This document shows positions 46,425 to 60,105 of a stretch of DNA of 64,000 nucleotides, piece by piece. Source of the stretch: Gammaproteobacteria bacterium (GTDB taxonomy: Bacteria > Pseudomonadota > Gammaproteobacteria > Xanthomonadales > SZUA-36). How positions within the stretch are numbered: position 1 is the stretch's first letter; every line of letters begins with the position of its first letter. Where the stretch lies: assembly GCA_030426265.1 (NCBI GenBank), contig JAUHYP010000003.1:1-64000 (forward strand). Direction: 5' to 3'. A program made the position numbers and the translations under genes. The notes below the pieces were generated by a model. That model saw nothing but the letters and a program-made list of their open reading frames with translations. It had not been told where the DNA came from and ran no database searches.

Positions 46425-47057
46425 ATGAACCGATTCACGCTCCCGCGCCTGGCCGCGGTCCTCTTCGCTACCCTGGCCGCAGTGCTGCTGGCCGCCTGTG
46501 GCACCACCAAGGTGGTCGACACCTGGCACTCCGACACCGCCACGGTGGAAACACCGGAAAAGCTCGCCGTGCTGGTGGCCTGGCCGGACGACCTGCAGCG
46601 CCTGGTGATCGAGCGCGACGTGGTCGCCTCCCTGCGCGATGCCGGCGCCAACGCCGTGGAAAGCTCGGAGCTGCCCGGAATGCGCGGTGAACTGACCCGT
46701 GAAAAGGTCGAGAAGGCGCTGCGCAACGCCAATGCCGACGCCGTGCTGATGGTGTTCATCATCGGCGGTGGCGCCAGCGCGGGCTACGAACGCGCCGACT
46801 ACTGGCTGGATCATGTCGGCACCGGTGTCGGCGGCTGGTACAGCCCCTACTTCTATGATGTCTACACCGTGCGCGAAGGCCCGGGCTGGGAAGACCAGAC
46901 CCTGGAGCTGATGCTCGAGACGGTCTACGTGGACGTGCGCCGCGTCGAGCGGGTCTGGAGCATGGTGACGCGCAGCAAGGACGTTGAGTACCAGGACGTG
47001 GCCGCGCGCCTGTCCGACCGCATCGTCTCGCAGATGAAGCGGGCCGACCAGATCTGA
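46425..47057 (+). CDS. Lipoprotein of unknown function (DUF4136-like)
   Basis: This 210-residue predicted lipoprotein has a signal segment ending FATLAAVLLAACG (cysteine at about residue 25). The mature part begins TTKVVDTWHSDTA and shows helix-strand alternation (LAVLVAWPDDLQRLVIERDVVASLRDAG, KVEKALRNANADAVLMVFIIGGG). This recalls the DUF4136 or TPM/GNA1162-like group of small envelope lipoproteins that share a Rossmann-like order. A Gly/Tyr-rich loop (GTGVGGWYSPYFYDVY) is distinctive. No function known. It sits between opp and rsmG on the same strand. Confidence 0.6.
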   Translation: MNRFTLPRLAAVLFATLAAVLLAACGTTKVVDTWHSDTATVETPEKLAVLVAWPDDLQRLVIERDVVASLRDAGANAVESSELPGMRGELTREKVEKALRNANADAVLMVFIIGGGASAGYERADYWLDHVGTGVGGWYSPYFYDVYTVREGPGWEDQTLELMLETVYVDVRRVERVWSMVTRSKDVEYQDVAARLSDRIVSQMKRADQI

Positions 47058-47100
47058 GGACTGGCCCGGTACGCCCGGCCGCGCGGCCTCACCCACGATC

Positions 47101-47748
47101 GTGACCGCTTCCAGGGAGCAGGAACACCAGGCCCTGGAGGCCGGCCTGCGCGGGCTGGGTCTCGACCCGGACACCCGGGCGATGGAGCGACTGCTCGCCT
47201 ACCTGGCCGAACTGCGCCGCTGGGGTCGGACCTACAACCTGGTCGCCCCTGGTGAACTCGACCACCTGCTGGCCCGCCACGTGCTCGACGCCTTGTCCAT
47301 CCATCCGCATGTCCTGACGGGCCCGCTGCTGGACGTGGGTACCGGCGCCGGCCTGCCGGGCCTGCCCCTGGCGATCCTGGACCCGGAACGCACCGTGGTG
47401 TTGATCGACAGCGCCGGCAAGAAGGTGCGCTTCCTGCGCCACGTGGTGCGCGAACTGGGCCTGGAGCGGGTCGAGGCGGTGCACGAACGGGTGGAGCGCT
47501 TCTCAGCGCCGGTCGAGTTCAGTACCATCACCTCGAGAGCGTTCAGTTCCCTGGCGAACTTCGCCACGGCGGTCCGCCACCTGGCGACCCCGGCCACGCG
47601 CCTGCTGGCCATGAAAGGCAAATCCCCCATCGAGGAGCTGGACGCGCTGCCGCCCTGGGTTCGGGTGCTGTCCGAGACGCCGCTCGCCGTGCCCGGACTC
47701 GAGGCCGAACGCCACCTGGTGACCCTCGCGGTCTCCCCCGGGGAATGA
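47101..47748 (+). CDS. rsmG: 16S rRNA (guanine(527)-N7)-methyltransferase RsmG
   Basis: This 215-residue SAM-dependent enzyme methylates G527 of 16S rRNA. It has YLAELRRWGRTYNLVAPGELD, the SAM motif LLDVGTGAGLPGLPLAI, VLIDSAGKKVRFLRHVVRELG, and the ITSRAFSSLANF segment. GTG start. rsmG-parA-parB is the common order; mnmG, which normally precedes it, is absent here and is replaced by the lipoprotein and opp genes. parA follows after 40 bases. Confidence 0.96.
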   Translation: MTASREQEHQALEAGLRGLGLDPDTRAMERLLAYLAELRRWGRTYNLVAPGELDHLLARHVLDALSIHPHVLTGPLLDVGTGAGLPGLPLAILDPERTVVLIDSAGKKVRFLRHVVRELGLERVEAVHERVERFSAPVEFSTITSRAFSSLANFATAVRHLATPATRLLAMKGKSPIEELDALPPWVRVLSETPLAVPGLEAERHLVTLAVSPGE

Positions 47749-47788
47749 TGGTCGAGGGATCGGCCTTGATAACGAAAGAAACAGGACC

Positions 47789-48568
47789 ATGGCCCGCATC
47801 ATCGCAGTAGCCAATCAGAAAGGCGGGGTGGGAAAGACCACCACCTGCGTCAACCTCGCCGCCGCCCTGGCCGACATGAACTACCGCGTGCTGCTGGTGG
47901 ACTTCGATCCCCAGGGCAACGCCTCGACGGGCTGCGGCGTGAACCCGCGCGATTTGGAGCGCACTGCCTACGAGGTGCTGGTCGGCGAGTGTGAACTCAC
48001 CGAGGCCCTTCTGAGTCCGGAGAAGCTCTCCTTCGACCTGCTGCCCTCCAACGGCGACCTCGGCGCGGCCGAGTTCCAGCTGATGAACGTGGAGGGTCGC
48101 GAATACCGCCTGCGCGAGGCGCTCGAGGACGTGGCGCCCCGCTACGGCTGGATCATCATCGACTGCCCGCCTTCGCTGAACCTGCTGACGCTGAACGCCC
48201 TGGCCGCGGCGCACAGCGTACTGATCCCCATCCAGTGCGAGTACTACGCCCTGGAAGGGCTCGCGGCCCTGCTGGAAACCATCGACCAGGTGCGCAGCAG
48301 CGTGAACCCCAAGCTGGAAATCGAGGGCCTGTTGCGCACGATGTACGATATGCGCAACAACCTCGCGACCGCCGTGTCGGACCAGTTGATGGAGAACTTC
48401 GGCGACACTGTTTACCGCACCCTGGTGCCGCGCAACGTGCGCGTCGCCGAGGCGCCCAGCCACGGCCTGCCCGTGCTCCACTACGATCCCGGCTCGCGCG
48501 GCGCCCTGGCCTATATCGGCCTGGCCGGCGAAGTCCTGCGCCGGCGCCGCAAACGCGAGGCCGGCTGA
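47789..48568 (+). CDS. parA: Chromosome-partitioning ATPase ParA (Soj)
   Basis: This 259-residue P-loop ATPase drives movement of replicated origins along the nucleoid, acting with ParB. It has the deviant Walker A ANQKGGVGKTTTCVNLA (residues 7-23), DFDPQGNASTGCG, WIIIDCPPSLNLLTLNALA (Walker B), and EYYALEGLAALLETI. The short N-terminus without a helix-turn-helix marks it as the chromosomal Soj class rather than a plasmid type Ia ParA. parB starts 29 bases later. Confidence 0.97.
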   Translation: MARIIAVANQKGGVGKTTTCVNLAAALADMNYRVLLVDFDPQGNASTGCGVNPRDLERTAYEVLVGECELTEALLSPEKLSFDLLPSNGDLGAAEFQLMNVEGREYRLREALEDVAPRYGWIIIDCPPSLNLLTLNALAAAHSVLIPIQCEYYALEGLAALLETIDQVRSSVNPKLEIEGLLRTMYDMRNNLATAVSDQLMENFGDTVYRTLVPRNVRVAEAPSHGLPVLHYDPGSRGALAYIGLAGEVLRRRRKREAG

Positions 48569-48597
48569 GCGCGGCAACCACCGAGGAATCCATTCCC

Positions 48598-49473
48598 ATG
48601 TCCACCCGCAAGAATCCCCTGGGGCGCAACCTCTCCTCCATGCTCAGCCAGAGCACCCTGCAGAAGGCGTCAGGCAATGACGATGACGGGCCCCGGCTGA
48701 AGGACCTGCCGGTGGAACGCCTGCGGCCGGGCAAGTACCAGCCGCGCTCGGTGTTCGATCCGGAACGGTTGGAGGAACTGGCCGAGTCCATTCGCCGCCA
48801 GGGCGTGATCCAGCCCGTGGTGGTGCGCGCCGTGGGCGGCGACTTCGAGCTGATCGCGGGCGAGCGCCGCTGGCGCGCGGCCCAGCTGGCGGGTGTGGAC
48901 ACCATTCCGGCCATCGTGCGCGAGGTCGCCGACGAGGTGGCGGTGGCGATGGCGCTGGTGGAAAACATCCAGCGCGAGGATCTCAACCCCCTTGAGGAGG
49001 CGACGGCGCTGCGGCGGCTGGTGGATGAGTTCCAGTTGACGCACCAGGAAGCGGCCGAGGCGGTGGGACGGTCCCGCTCCGCGGTGAGCAACCTCCTGCG
49101 CCTGCTCGAGCTGTCCGCCGAGGTGCGCGGCATGGTGGACGACCGGCACCTGGAGATGGGCCATGCGCGGGCCCTGCTGTCCCTGCCCGAGGCGCGCCAG
49201 GCCGAGGCCGCCCGCGAGGTGGTGCGACGGCAGCTGTCGGTGCGCGAGACCGAACTGCTGGTCAAACGCCTGCTGCAGCCGTCGAAACCGAAGACTCAAG
49301 GCGTGAACAGCACGCGCGATCCGGACATCCTGCGCCTGCAGGAGGACCTCACGGAAAAGCTCTGTGCGCAGGTGCGCATCCAGCACAATGCCAAGGGGAA
49401 GGGCAAGCTCGTGATCAGCTACAACTCCGCCGACGAACTCGAGGGCATCATCGGCCACCTCGCCGGGGACTGA
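48598..49473 (+). CDS. parB: Chromosome-partitioning protein ParB (Spo0J)
   Basis: This 291-residue DNA-binding CTPase-fold protein loads at parS and spreads. It has the N-terminal YQPRSVFDPERLEELAESIRRQG, the nucleotide-binding GERRWRAAQLAG and ENIQREDLNPLEEA, a helix-turn-helix (LTHQEAAEAVGRSRSAVSNLLRLL) at about residues 155-180, and a C-terminal dimer domain (KGKLVISYNSADELEGIIGHL). The start at 48598 is the first ATG after parA. I did not see a TGTTTCACGTGAAACA parS site in the window, but the search was by eye. Confidence 0.96.
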   Translation: MSTRKNPLGRNLSSMLSQSTLQKASGNDDDGPRLKDLPVERLRPGKYQPRSVFDPERLEELAESIRRQGVIQPVVVRAVGGDFELIAGERRWRAAQLAGVDTIPAIVREVADEVAVAMALVENIQREDLNPLEEATALRRLVDEFQLTHQEAAEAVGRSRSAVSNLLRLLELSAEVRGMVDDRHLEMGHARALLSLPEARQAEAAREVVRRQLSVRETELLVKRLLQPSKPKTQGVNSTRDPDILRLQEDLTEKLCAQVRIQHNAKGKGKLVISYNSADELEGIIGHLAGD

Positions 49474-49547
49474 TCGCGCTGCATTCGGCTTGAGAGGTTC
49501 CGGCCCTGCCCGCATCTGGAAGGCAAGGCCAATTCGAGGAATCGCTC

Positions 49548-49982
49548 ATGCACCCATTTCCCCATCGCTACCACACCGGCGCCACTGCAACGCCGGATTC
49601 CCAGGTCACGCTGAACGCTGAAGGCGCGCCGGACATCGAGAGCGCGCCGCCGCCCGAGTTTGGCGGGCCGGGCGGATACTGGTCTCCGGAATCGTTGCTC
49701 ACGGCCGCCGTGGCGGATTGCTTCATCCTGACCTTCAAGGCCATCTCGCGGGCGTCGAAGCTGGACTGGGTACACCTGGAATGCGATGTGCAGGGGACCC
49801 TGGACCGGGTCGACGGGGTGACGCGCTTCACGCGCTTCGATCTCACCGCCCGCCTGGCTGTGCCGGCCGGCACCGACCGCGAGAAGGCGGAACGCCTGCT
49901 TCAGAAATCCGAGGCTGCCTGCCTGGTCACCGCCTCCCTCAAGACGGAAAACCACCTGGCCGTCGAGATCATCGAGGGCTGA
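49548..49982 (+). CDS. OsmC family peroxiredoxin-like protein
   Basis: This 144-residue OsmC/Ohr superfamily protein reduces organic hydroperoxides using two cysteines. Both are present: AAVADCFILTFKA (about residue 63) and EAACLVTASLK (about 125), along with the N-terminal beta part (GGPGGYWSPESLLTAAVA). Closer to the OsmC-like than the Ohr subgroup by its short length, and the natural substrate is unclear. It is the first gene in a small insertion between parB and the ATP synthase operon. Its stop lies in a hairpin shared with the convergent minus-strand gene. Confidence 0.88.
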   Translation: MHPFPHRYHTGATATPDSQVTLNAEGAPDIESAPPPEFGGPGGYWSPESLLTAAVADCFILTFKAISRASKLDWVHLECDVQGTLDRVDGVTRFTRFDLTARLAVPAGTDREKAERLLQKSEAACLVTASLKTENHLAVEIIEG

Positions 49983-49995
49983 TCAAGGGTTGATC
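49981..49995. repeat. Short hairpin after the OsmC gene
   Basis: GATCAA-GGG-TTGATC is a 6-base stem with a 3-base loop overlapping the OsmC stop codon, between convergent genes. It may help define the 3' end but has no T-run. Confidence 0.4.
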
Positions 49996-50008
49996 GGGGC
50001 GGCGGGCG

Positions 50009-50347
50009 TCAGCCGCGTGTCACGCGCCGGTGAAGCGCCCGGACACCGAGCAGGACCACCGACAGCAATCCGGCCGGGCTGTTGATCGGCGCGACGACTT
50101 TCCCGGCCAGGCCCTGGATGTCCAGCAGTGGCGAGAGCAGTGCGCTGGACATCGGGAACAGGGCGTTCTGCAGCGAAAAGGCCGCCGCCACCAGCAATCC
50201 ACCCACGATCAGCCGGTTCGCCATCCGAAGCCGCCCCTGGCGCTTCATGCGCAGGCGCAGGCTGTCGATGAAAGCGGCGTCCTCGGGGAGGTCGGGGGCA
50301 GACCGGAACAGCGCCTGCAGTCCAGGATCGCGGGCTTCGTCCGTCAT
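50009..50347 (-). CDS. Small membrane protein downstream of ECF sigma (possible anti-sigma)
   Basis: This is a 112-residue protein. The N-terminal half is soluble and charged (EARDPGLQALFRSAPDLPEDAAFIDSLRLRMKR). Two hydrophobic stretches follow (LIVGGLLVAAAFSLQNAL, about 46-63, and AGLLSVVLLGVRAL, about 90-104). Its start overlaps the sigma factor stop by four bases (ATGA), so it is a strong candidate for that sigma's membrane partner, though it lacks a known anti-sigma motif. The start at 50347 is used because the ORF-track start at 50509 lies inside the sigma gene. Confidence 0.65.
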   Translation of the reverse strand: MTDEARDPGLQALFRSAPDLPEDAAFIDSLRLRMKRQGRLRMANRLIVGGLLVAAAFSLQNALFPMSSALLSPLLDIQGLAGKVVAPINSPAGLLSVVLLGVRALHRRVTRG

Positions 50348-50913
50348 TGCCTTTCCTCCGTTTCGATGCGCTCGTCGTAGTCGGCGAGCAGTCCTTGCAG
50401 GCGTTGGGTGCCGCGCCGGATGTGCGACTTGACCGTTCCCGCCGGAAGCCCCGTGGCCGTGGCGATTTCCGGGTGCGTCATGCCCTCGCTGTAGGACAAC
50501 ACGATGCACATCCGGGCGTCGGGCGACAGTTGCGCCAGGGCGCGGTCGAGGTCCATGGCCATGCCCGCCGGGGCGCGTGAGCTGTCTTCAGGTTCCCCGG
50601 TGTCGTCCGCGTTGCGCATGGGGTCGTTCCTGCGGGCATGCTGGCGCCAGGTGTTCACGGCCAGTTGCTTCAGCCAGGGCCCGAAACGCTCCGGGTGCTC
50701 CAGGCCGGGCAGCTTCCGCCAGGCCTGCAGGAAGGCCTTCTGGGCCAGGTCGTCCGCCAGCGCCGCCTCTCCGCAGAGCCGGCGCATCAGGCCGCGAATC
50801 CACGACTGGCGACGACGCACCAGTTCCGTGAACGCGGCCTCGTCGCCGGTCCGGGCCAGGCCGACGACCAACGCTTCGGCGCCGTCGGCATAGTGGGCGG
50901 GAAAGCCGGTCAA
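50344..50913 (-). CDS. ECF RNA polymerase sigma factor
   Basis: This is a 189-residue sigma factor. Region 2 is at about residues 20-90 (DEAAFTELVRRRQSWIRGLMRR and LADDLAQKAFLQAWRKLPGL). Region 4 is at about 120-180 (LSYSEGMTHPEIATATGLPAGTVKSHIRRGTQRLQ). The two are joined by an acidic Pro-rich linker (DDTGEPEDSSRAPAG). It is read after the DUF6249 protein (three-base gap) and overlaps the downstream small membrane protein by four bases, so three genes form one unit. The locus is inserted between parB and the ATP synthase operon. Confidence 0.93.
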   Translation of the reverse strand: MTGFPAHYADGAEALVVGLARTGDEAAFTELVRRRQSWIRGLMRRLCGEAALADDLAQKAFLQAWRKLPGLEHPERFGPWLKQLAVNTWRQHARRNDPMRNADDTGEPEDSSRAPAGMAMDLDRALAQLSPDARMCIVLSYSEGMTHPEIATATGLPAGTVKSHIRRGTQRLQGLLADYDERIETEERQ

Positions 50914-50916
50914 GGA

Positions 50917-51339
50917 TCAGGCCAGGCCGCTGGTGCCGGAAGCTTCCCGCTTCTTGGCGCGCTCCACGTACTTGCCTGCGATGAACAGCCCTCCGCCGAT
51001 CACCAGGAGCATCAGGCCGATGCCGTACATCGCGAGGCTCGCCTGGGTATCGAAGTTTCCGAGAAACCAGCCGAAACCCCCCAGCCCCAGGCCCACCGAT
51101 CCGGTGATCATCCCCCCGACCTTGAGGTCGCGGTCCTGGCGGTCCTGGCGTTCCGTCCCGAGGTCCAGGAGCTTGTCCATCAAGGCCGGGTCGACCTTCT
51201 GGCCGCTTTCCACCATGCGGCGCAGCGTTTCCTGCCTGGATTCGCGCTTCTTCGCGCCATCCCAGATGCCCGCGACGACGATGGCCGCGATAAAAAGCCA
51301 GAATCCGGCCGCGCCGATCCCAATGCCCAATCCATCCAT
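50917..51339 (-). CDS. DUF6249-type membrane protein
   Basis: This 140-residue protein has an N-terminal membrane helix (GFWLFIAAIVVAGIWDGAKKR, about 12-32), a charged cytoplasmic middle (RRMVESGQKVDPALMDKLLDLGTERQDRQDRDLK), and two C-terminal helices (GMITGSVGLGLGGFGWFLG and YGIGLMLLVIGGGLFIAG). This matches small DUF6249 proteins often found next to ECF sigma genes. The function is unknown. It leads the sigma operon (three bases to the next start) and is divergent from the ATP synthase promoter region. Confidence 0.75.
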   Translation of the reverse strand: MDGLGIGIGAAGFWLFIAAIVVAGIWDGAKKRESRQETLRRMVESGQKVDPALMDKLLDLGTERQDRQDRDLKVGGMITGSVGLGLGGFGWFLGNFDTQASLAMYGIGLMLLVIGGGLFIAGKYVERAKKREASGTSGLA

Positions 51340-51473
51340 TGCGTTCTCCTTTTCGGTTCAAGGTACACCCTGGGAGATGCAGATTGGAGCCGGATTGGAT
51401 GCACCCGGAATGAAAAAACATCGTTCCGGGCCCTGAAACCCTGCCCAAATCGGGTTTTCCGGCAGTGTTTCTG

Positions 51474-51503
51474 TTGCCCCATAGAAAACCGGGATGCTAA
51501 AAT
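51474..51503 (+). promoter_or_regulatory. Probable sigma-70 promoter of the ATP synthase operon
   Basis: TTGCCC (51474-51479), an 18-base spacer and TAAAAT (51498-51503) preceded by TG (extended -10) lie about 115 bases before atpI. The 278-base gap between the divergent DUF6249 and atpI genes contains no other obvious gene. Confidence 0.6.
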
Positions 51504-51617
51504 GGGCGGTCTTTGGCGGCGGCTAATGAACTCGGCTCGCCGACGCCATGAAAAGGCGGCGATGACGGCCCGTCGACGGGTGCGTCAAAGCCGCATTTTA
51601 GTGATGGGGCAGTACCG

Positions 51618-53100
<1,483 letters not shown>

Positions 53101-53154
53101 CAGGTCACAGGCCAGCATCGAAGAACGTTTTTTTTAATAGCTACAAACTCTTAG

Positions 53155-53439
<285 letters not shown>

Positions 53440-53508
53440 GAAAGCCCTGATGGCGCGCGGGACGGCACCGGCCGGCCCGCGCCACGGCACCAGAAGAGAG
53501 GAACCGGC

Positions 53509-53979
53509 ATGAATATCAATGCCACCCTGATACTGCAATCGATCGCCATGATGATCTTCGTGTGGTTCTGCATGAAGTTCATCTGGCCGCCGTTGCTCAA
53601 GGCCATGGATGAGCGCCGCGAGAAGATCGCGGACGGTCTGGCGGCCTCCGACCGCGCCGAGAAGGAACTGGCCGAAGCCAAGGATCGCGCTGACCAGCAA
53701 ATCAAGGTCGCGCGGGACAAGGCCGGCGAGATCATCGAGCAGGCCAACCAGCGCCACAGCCAGATCCTGGACCAGGCCAAGACCGACGCCACCACGGAGC
53801 GCAAGCGCCAGGTGTCCGCGGCCGAAGCCGAGATCAGCCAGGCGTCGAACCAGGCCCGCGAGGAGCTGCGCAACGCCGTGGCCGCGCTGGCCGTGGCCGG
53901 CGCCGCCAAGATCCTGGAGCGCGAAGTGGACGAGCAGAAGCACCGCGAGCTGCTCGACAAGCTGATCGCCGAACTATGA
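53509..53979 (+). CDS. atpF: ATP synthase subunit b
   Basis: This 156-residue stator-stalk protein has one N-terminal membrane helix ([20 protein letters not shown]) followed by a long charged coiled coil ([32 protein letters not shown] onwards), which forms a dimeric peripheral stalk linking Fo to F1. The family text [11 protein letters not shown] is present. Its stop overlaps atpH by four bases. Confidence 0.97.
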   Translation: MNINATLILQSIAMMIFVWFCMKFIWPPLLKAMDERREKIADGLAASDRAEKELAEAKDRADQQIKVARDKAGEIIEQANQRHSQILDQAKTDATTERKRQVSAAEAEISQASNQAREELRNAVAALAVAGAAKILEREVDEQKHRELLDKLIAEL

Positions 53980-54509
53980 GCAACCTGACGACCCTCGCAA
54001 GGCCGTACGCCAAGGCCGCGTTCGAACTGGCCCGCGAGGCCGGCGACCTGGGCGGATGGGGCGATGCCCTGGCCGTGTCCGCCGCCGTGGTGTCGGAAGA
54101 GGCCATGGCCGACTGGCTGGGCAGCCCGCGCCAGGATACGGACACGTCCATCAGCGTCATCGAAGCCGCGGCCGGCCAGCCGCTGGACCCCGCGTTCAAG
54201 CGCTTCCTCGGTGCGATGGGCGACAACGACCGGCTGCCACTGCTGCCGCAGGTCTCCGAAATCTTCGCCGAATTGCGCGAGGAAGCGGAGAACCGGCTGA
54301 GTGTCCGGGTCGTCTCCGCCGTCGCCCTGGACGAAGGCCAGTCCAGCCGTCTGAGCGAGGCGCTGGCGAAGCGCTTCGAGCGCGAGATCGAGCTGCACAA
54401 CGAGGTGGACGCCTCGGTGATCGGCGGCGCGGTGATCTACGCCGGCGACGAAGTGATCGACGGTTCCCTGAAAGGGCGCCTCGGCCGCCTGGAACGCTCC
54501 CTGGGCTGA
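53976..54509 (+). CDS. atpH: ATP synthase subunit delta
   Basis: This 177-residue F1 subunit sits on top of the alpha/beta hexamer and holds subunit b. It has the N-terminal [22 protein letters not shown], a central [22 protein letters not shown], and the C-terminal [26 protein letters not shown], the family signature. It overlaps atpF by four bases and is followed by atpA after 55 bases. Confidence 0.97.
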   Translation: MSNLTTLARPYAKAAFELAREAGDLGGWGDALAVSAAVVSEEAMADWLGSPRQDTDTSISVIEAAAGQPLDPAFKRFLGAMGDNDRLPLLPQVSEIFAELREEAENRLSVRVVSAVALDEGQSSRLSEALAKRFEREIELHNEVDASVIGGAVIYAGDEVIDGSLKGRLGRLERSLG

Positions 54510-54564
54510 AACGAATCGCAGTGAATCCGGCCGTGCCCAAAGGGACCGCGGCTGTCACAGGAAA

Positions 54565-56115
<1,551 letters not shown>

Positions 56116-56139
56116 GGCCCACCCCGACGGGGAACAGAC

Positions 56140-57006
56140 ATGGCAGGCAGCAAGGAAATCACGAGCAAGATCAAGAGTGTCGAGAACACCAAGAAGGTGA
56201 CCTCGGCGCTCGAGATGGTCTCGGCGAGCAAGATCCGTAAATCCCAGGACCTGATGAACGCCACGCGTCCCTATGCGGCGATGATGCGGCGCATCATCAG
56301 CCACCTGGGCAAGGCGAACCCGGAGTACCGGCACCCCTTCACCGTGTCACACGGCAGCGAAGTGAAGAAGGTGGCGTACATCGTCGTCTCGACCGACCGC
56401 GGGCTCTGCGGTGGCCTGAACACCAACCTGTTCAAGCGCCTGCTGGCGCACATGAGCGAGTGGAAGAAGCGCGGCGCCGAAATCACCGTCGTGACCCTGG
56501 GCAAGAAAGCCGGCTCGTATTTCCGCAATATCGACGTGGACATCGCGGCACGGGTCACCGGCATGGGCGAGAAGCCGCAGATCGAGGACCTCATCGGTTC
56601 CATCAAGGTGGTGCTCGACCAGTACCGGGATCAGTCCGTCGACGAAGTCTTCCTGGCCTACAACGACTTCATCAACACCATGGCGCAGAAGCCGGTGGTC
56701 GACCAGCTGTTGCCCCTGCCGGAAACCGACGACGAGGGCATCGGCGACATCTGGGACTACATCTACGAGCCGGACGCCGAAACCCTGCTGGACAGCGTGC
56801 TGATCCGCTACATCGAGTCCCTGGTCTACCAGGCCGTGCTGGAGAACCTGGCGTCCGAGCACGCGGCCCGCATGATCGCGATGAAGAACGCCACCGACAA
56901 TGCGGCGGACCTCATCGACGCCCTGAAACTGGATTACAACAAGGCCCGCCAGGCCGCGATCACGCAGGAAATTTCCGAGATCGTGAGCGGGGCTGCGGCC
57001 GTTTGA
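56140..57006 (+). CDS. atpG: ATP synthase subunit gamma
   Basis: This is the 288-residue central rotor shaft that couples the c-ring to F1. It has the N-terminal coiled helix ([32 protein letters not shown]), [22 protein letters not shown], and the C-terminal [43 protein letters not shown]. Length and motifs are normal. A 90-base gap follows before atpD. Confidence 0.98.
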   Translation: MAGSKEITSKIKSVENTKKVTSALEMVSASKIRKSQDLMNATRPYAAMMRRIISHLGKANPEYRHPFTVSHGSEVKKVAYIVVSTDRGLCGGLNTNLFKRLLAHMSEWKKRGAEITVVTLGKKAGSYFRNIDVDIAARVTGMGEKPQIEDLIGSIKVVLDQYRDQSVDEVFLAYNDFINTMAQKPVVDQLLPLPETDDEGIGDIWDYIYEPDAETLLDSVLIRYIESLVYQAVLENLASEHAARMIAMKNATDNAADLIDALKLDYNKARQAAITQEISEIVSGAAAV

Positions 57007-58491
<1,485 letters not shown>

Positions 58492-58521
58492 GTCTGACCC
58501 CGGCACTCCCGGAGCGAAAGT

Positions 58522-58950
58522 ATGAGCAAAACCATCCAGTGCGACATCGTTTCGGCCCAGCAGGAGATCTGGTCCGGCCAGGCCGCCCAGGTGTTCGCCA
58601 GCGGGGTGTCCGGCGAACTGGGTGTCTATCCTCGCCACACGCCGCTGATCACCCAGCTCAAGCCGGGCCCGGTGCGCGTCGTTGACGCCAACGGCGAAGA
58701 GCAGTTCTTCTTCTGCGGCGGCGGCATCATCGAGGTGCAGCCGCACATCGTGACCGTGCTGGCCGACACCGCCATGCGCGGCGCCGACCTGGACGCCGCG
58801 GCGGCCCAGAAGGCCAAGGAAGAAGCGGAACGCGCCCTGGCCGATCGCGGTGACACCGTGGATGTCGACAAGGCACAGGCCAAGCTGGCCGAGGCCATCG
58901 CCCAGCTTCAGGCCCTGGAGCAGCTGCGCAAAAACGTCAGCCGCAAGTAG
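58522..58950 (+). CDS. atpC: ATP synthase subunit epsilon
   Basis: This 142-residue subunit belongs to the rotor and can inhibit ATP hydrolysis. The N-terminal beta-barrel has QCDIVSAQQEIWSGQAAQV and GVSGELGVYPRHTPLITQLKPG. The C-terminal two-helix part (AAAQKAKEEAERALADRG, KLAEAIAQLQALEQLRK) is present, so the inhibitory hairpin can form. It is the last gene of the operon and is closed by an intrinsic terminator. Confidence 0.97.
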   Translation: MSKTIQCDIVSAQQEIWSGQAAQVFASGVSGELGVYPRHTPLITQLKPGPVRVVDANGEEQFFFCGGGIIEVQPHIVTVLADTAMRGADLDAAAAQKAKEEAERALADRGDTVDVDKAQAKLAEAIAQLQALEQLRKNVSRK

Positions 58951-58977
58951 CGCCGAGGCGACGCAACGGGTTCGATG

Positions 58978-59005
58978 AAAACGCCGGCTTCCACGCCGGC
59001 GTTTT
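58978..59005 (+). terminator. Rho-independent terminator of the ATP synthase operon
   Basis: AAAACGCCGGC and GCCGGCGTTTT form an 11-base stem with a 6-base loop, ending in T's, 27 bases after the atpC stop and before the convergent purU gene. The arms allow it to work on both strands. Confidence 0.85.
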
Positions 59006-59052
59006 CGTGTCCGGGGGTCGCGCAGTAGGGACGGCGCCCCAAGAGATCGTCG

Positions 59053-59919
59053 TCAGTGCGGCAACACCACCGTCCGCCGGCCGTTCAGGAATACCCGGTG
59101 TTCGGCGTGCCAGCGCACCGCGCGATTGAGCACCGTGCACTCGATGTCCTGGCCCAGGCGGACCAGTTCCTCCGCGGCCATGGAGTGGTCCACGCGCCCC
59201 ACGTCCTGCTCGATGATCGGTCCCTCGTCGAGGTCCGTGGTCACGTAGTGGGCGGTCGCCCCGATGAGCTTGACGCCGCGATCGAAGGCCTGGTGGTAGG
59301 GCCGGGCCCCCTTGAAGCCGGGCAGGAAGGAGTGGTGAATGTTGATGGCCTTGCCGGCGAGCAACTCGCAGGCATGGGGTGAGAGGATCTGCATGTAGCG
59401 GGCGAGCACCAGCAGCTCCGCGCCCGTCGCCTCGAACCGATCGAGGATGCGCGCTTCCTGCGCCGCCCTGGCGCCCGATTCGATCGGCAGATGGTGGAAG
59501 GGCAGGCCGTGCCACTCGACCAGGGAACGCGCGTCCTCGTGATTGGAAACCACGCCGCGGATGTCGATGGGCAGGTGCCCCGAAGCCCATCGGTGGAGCA
59601 GGGCATTCAGGCAGTGGCTCTGTTTCGAGCAGGCCACCAGGGTGGGCATGGGCCGCTCCGCGGGATGCAGGGAGAAGCGCATGCCGAAGCGCCGCGCCAC
59701 GGCTTCCTTGAATCCCGACGCCAGCGCAACGGCGGCGGAATCCGTGTCGGCATCGTCCTCGAAACGGGTGCGAATGAACGATTTCTGGGCGTCTTCATCC
59801 ACGAAATGGGAAAGTTCGGTGAGTAGCGCGCCACGTGCTGCGAGAAAGCCCGACACGGCGGCCACGATACCGACGGTGTCTGTACAGCTGGCGGTGAGGA
59901 TGTAGGTGGGACGGCCCAT
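59053..59919 (-). CDS. purU: Formyltetrahydrofolate deformylase
   Basis: This 288-residue enzyme splits 10-formyltetrahydrofolate into tetrahydrofolate and formate, balancing one-carbon units. The N-terminal ACT domain (ILTASCTDTVGIVAAVSGFLAARGA, residues 7-31) senses small ligands such as methionine or glycine in the E. coli enzyme. The formyltransferase fold has VACSKQSHCLNALL, the folate-binding and catalytic INIHHSFLPGFKGARPYHQA, and GATAHYVTTDLDEGPII with the catalytic aspartate. It is monocistronic, convergent with atpC and divergent from the cyclophilin gene. Confidence 0.96.
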   Translation of the reverse strand: MGRPTYILTASCTDTVGIVAAVSGFLAARGALLTELSHFVDEDAQKSFIRTRFEDDADTDSAAVALASGFKEAVARRFGMRFSLHPAERPMPTLVACSKQSHCLNALLHRWASGHLPIDIRGVVSNHEDARSLVEWHGLPFHHLPIESGARAAQEARILDRFEATGAELLVLARYMQILSPHACELLAGKAINIHHSFLPGFKGARPYHQAFDRGVKLIGATAHYVTTDLDEGPIIEQDVGRVDHSMAAEELVRLGQDIECTVLNRAVRWHAEHRVFLNGRRTVVLPH

Positions 59920-60105
59920 GGCGGCTCCGGTTCAAGTGTCGAAATGCTGCTTGTCCGGAGTGATGGTAGCGGTGTGGCCGCCTTCTGCGAAGCGCCCTGC
60001 CGCATCGGCCTTTCCTTCAGCGCCGGAACACGCGAAAATACGCGACCTCGCACCGAATGCACGACCGCGGCGGCCCCCGGGCTGCCCGTCCCCAAAGGAA
60101 CCACC

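Noticed and set aside
47750-49547. parS centromere site near parAB
   Set aside because: No 16-base TGTTTCACGTGAAACA-like sequence was seen by eye. A computed search allowing mismatches would be needed to exclude one.
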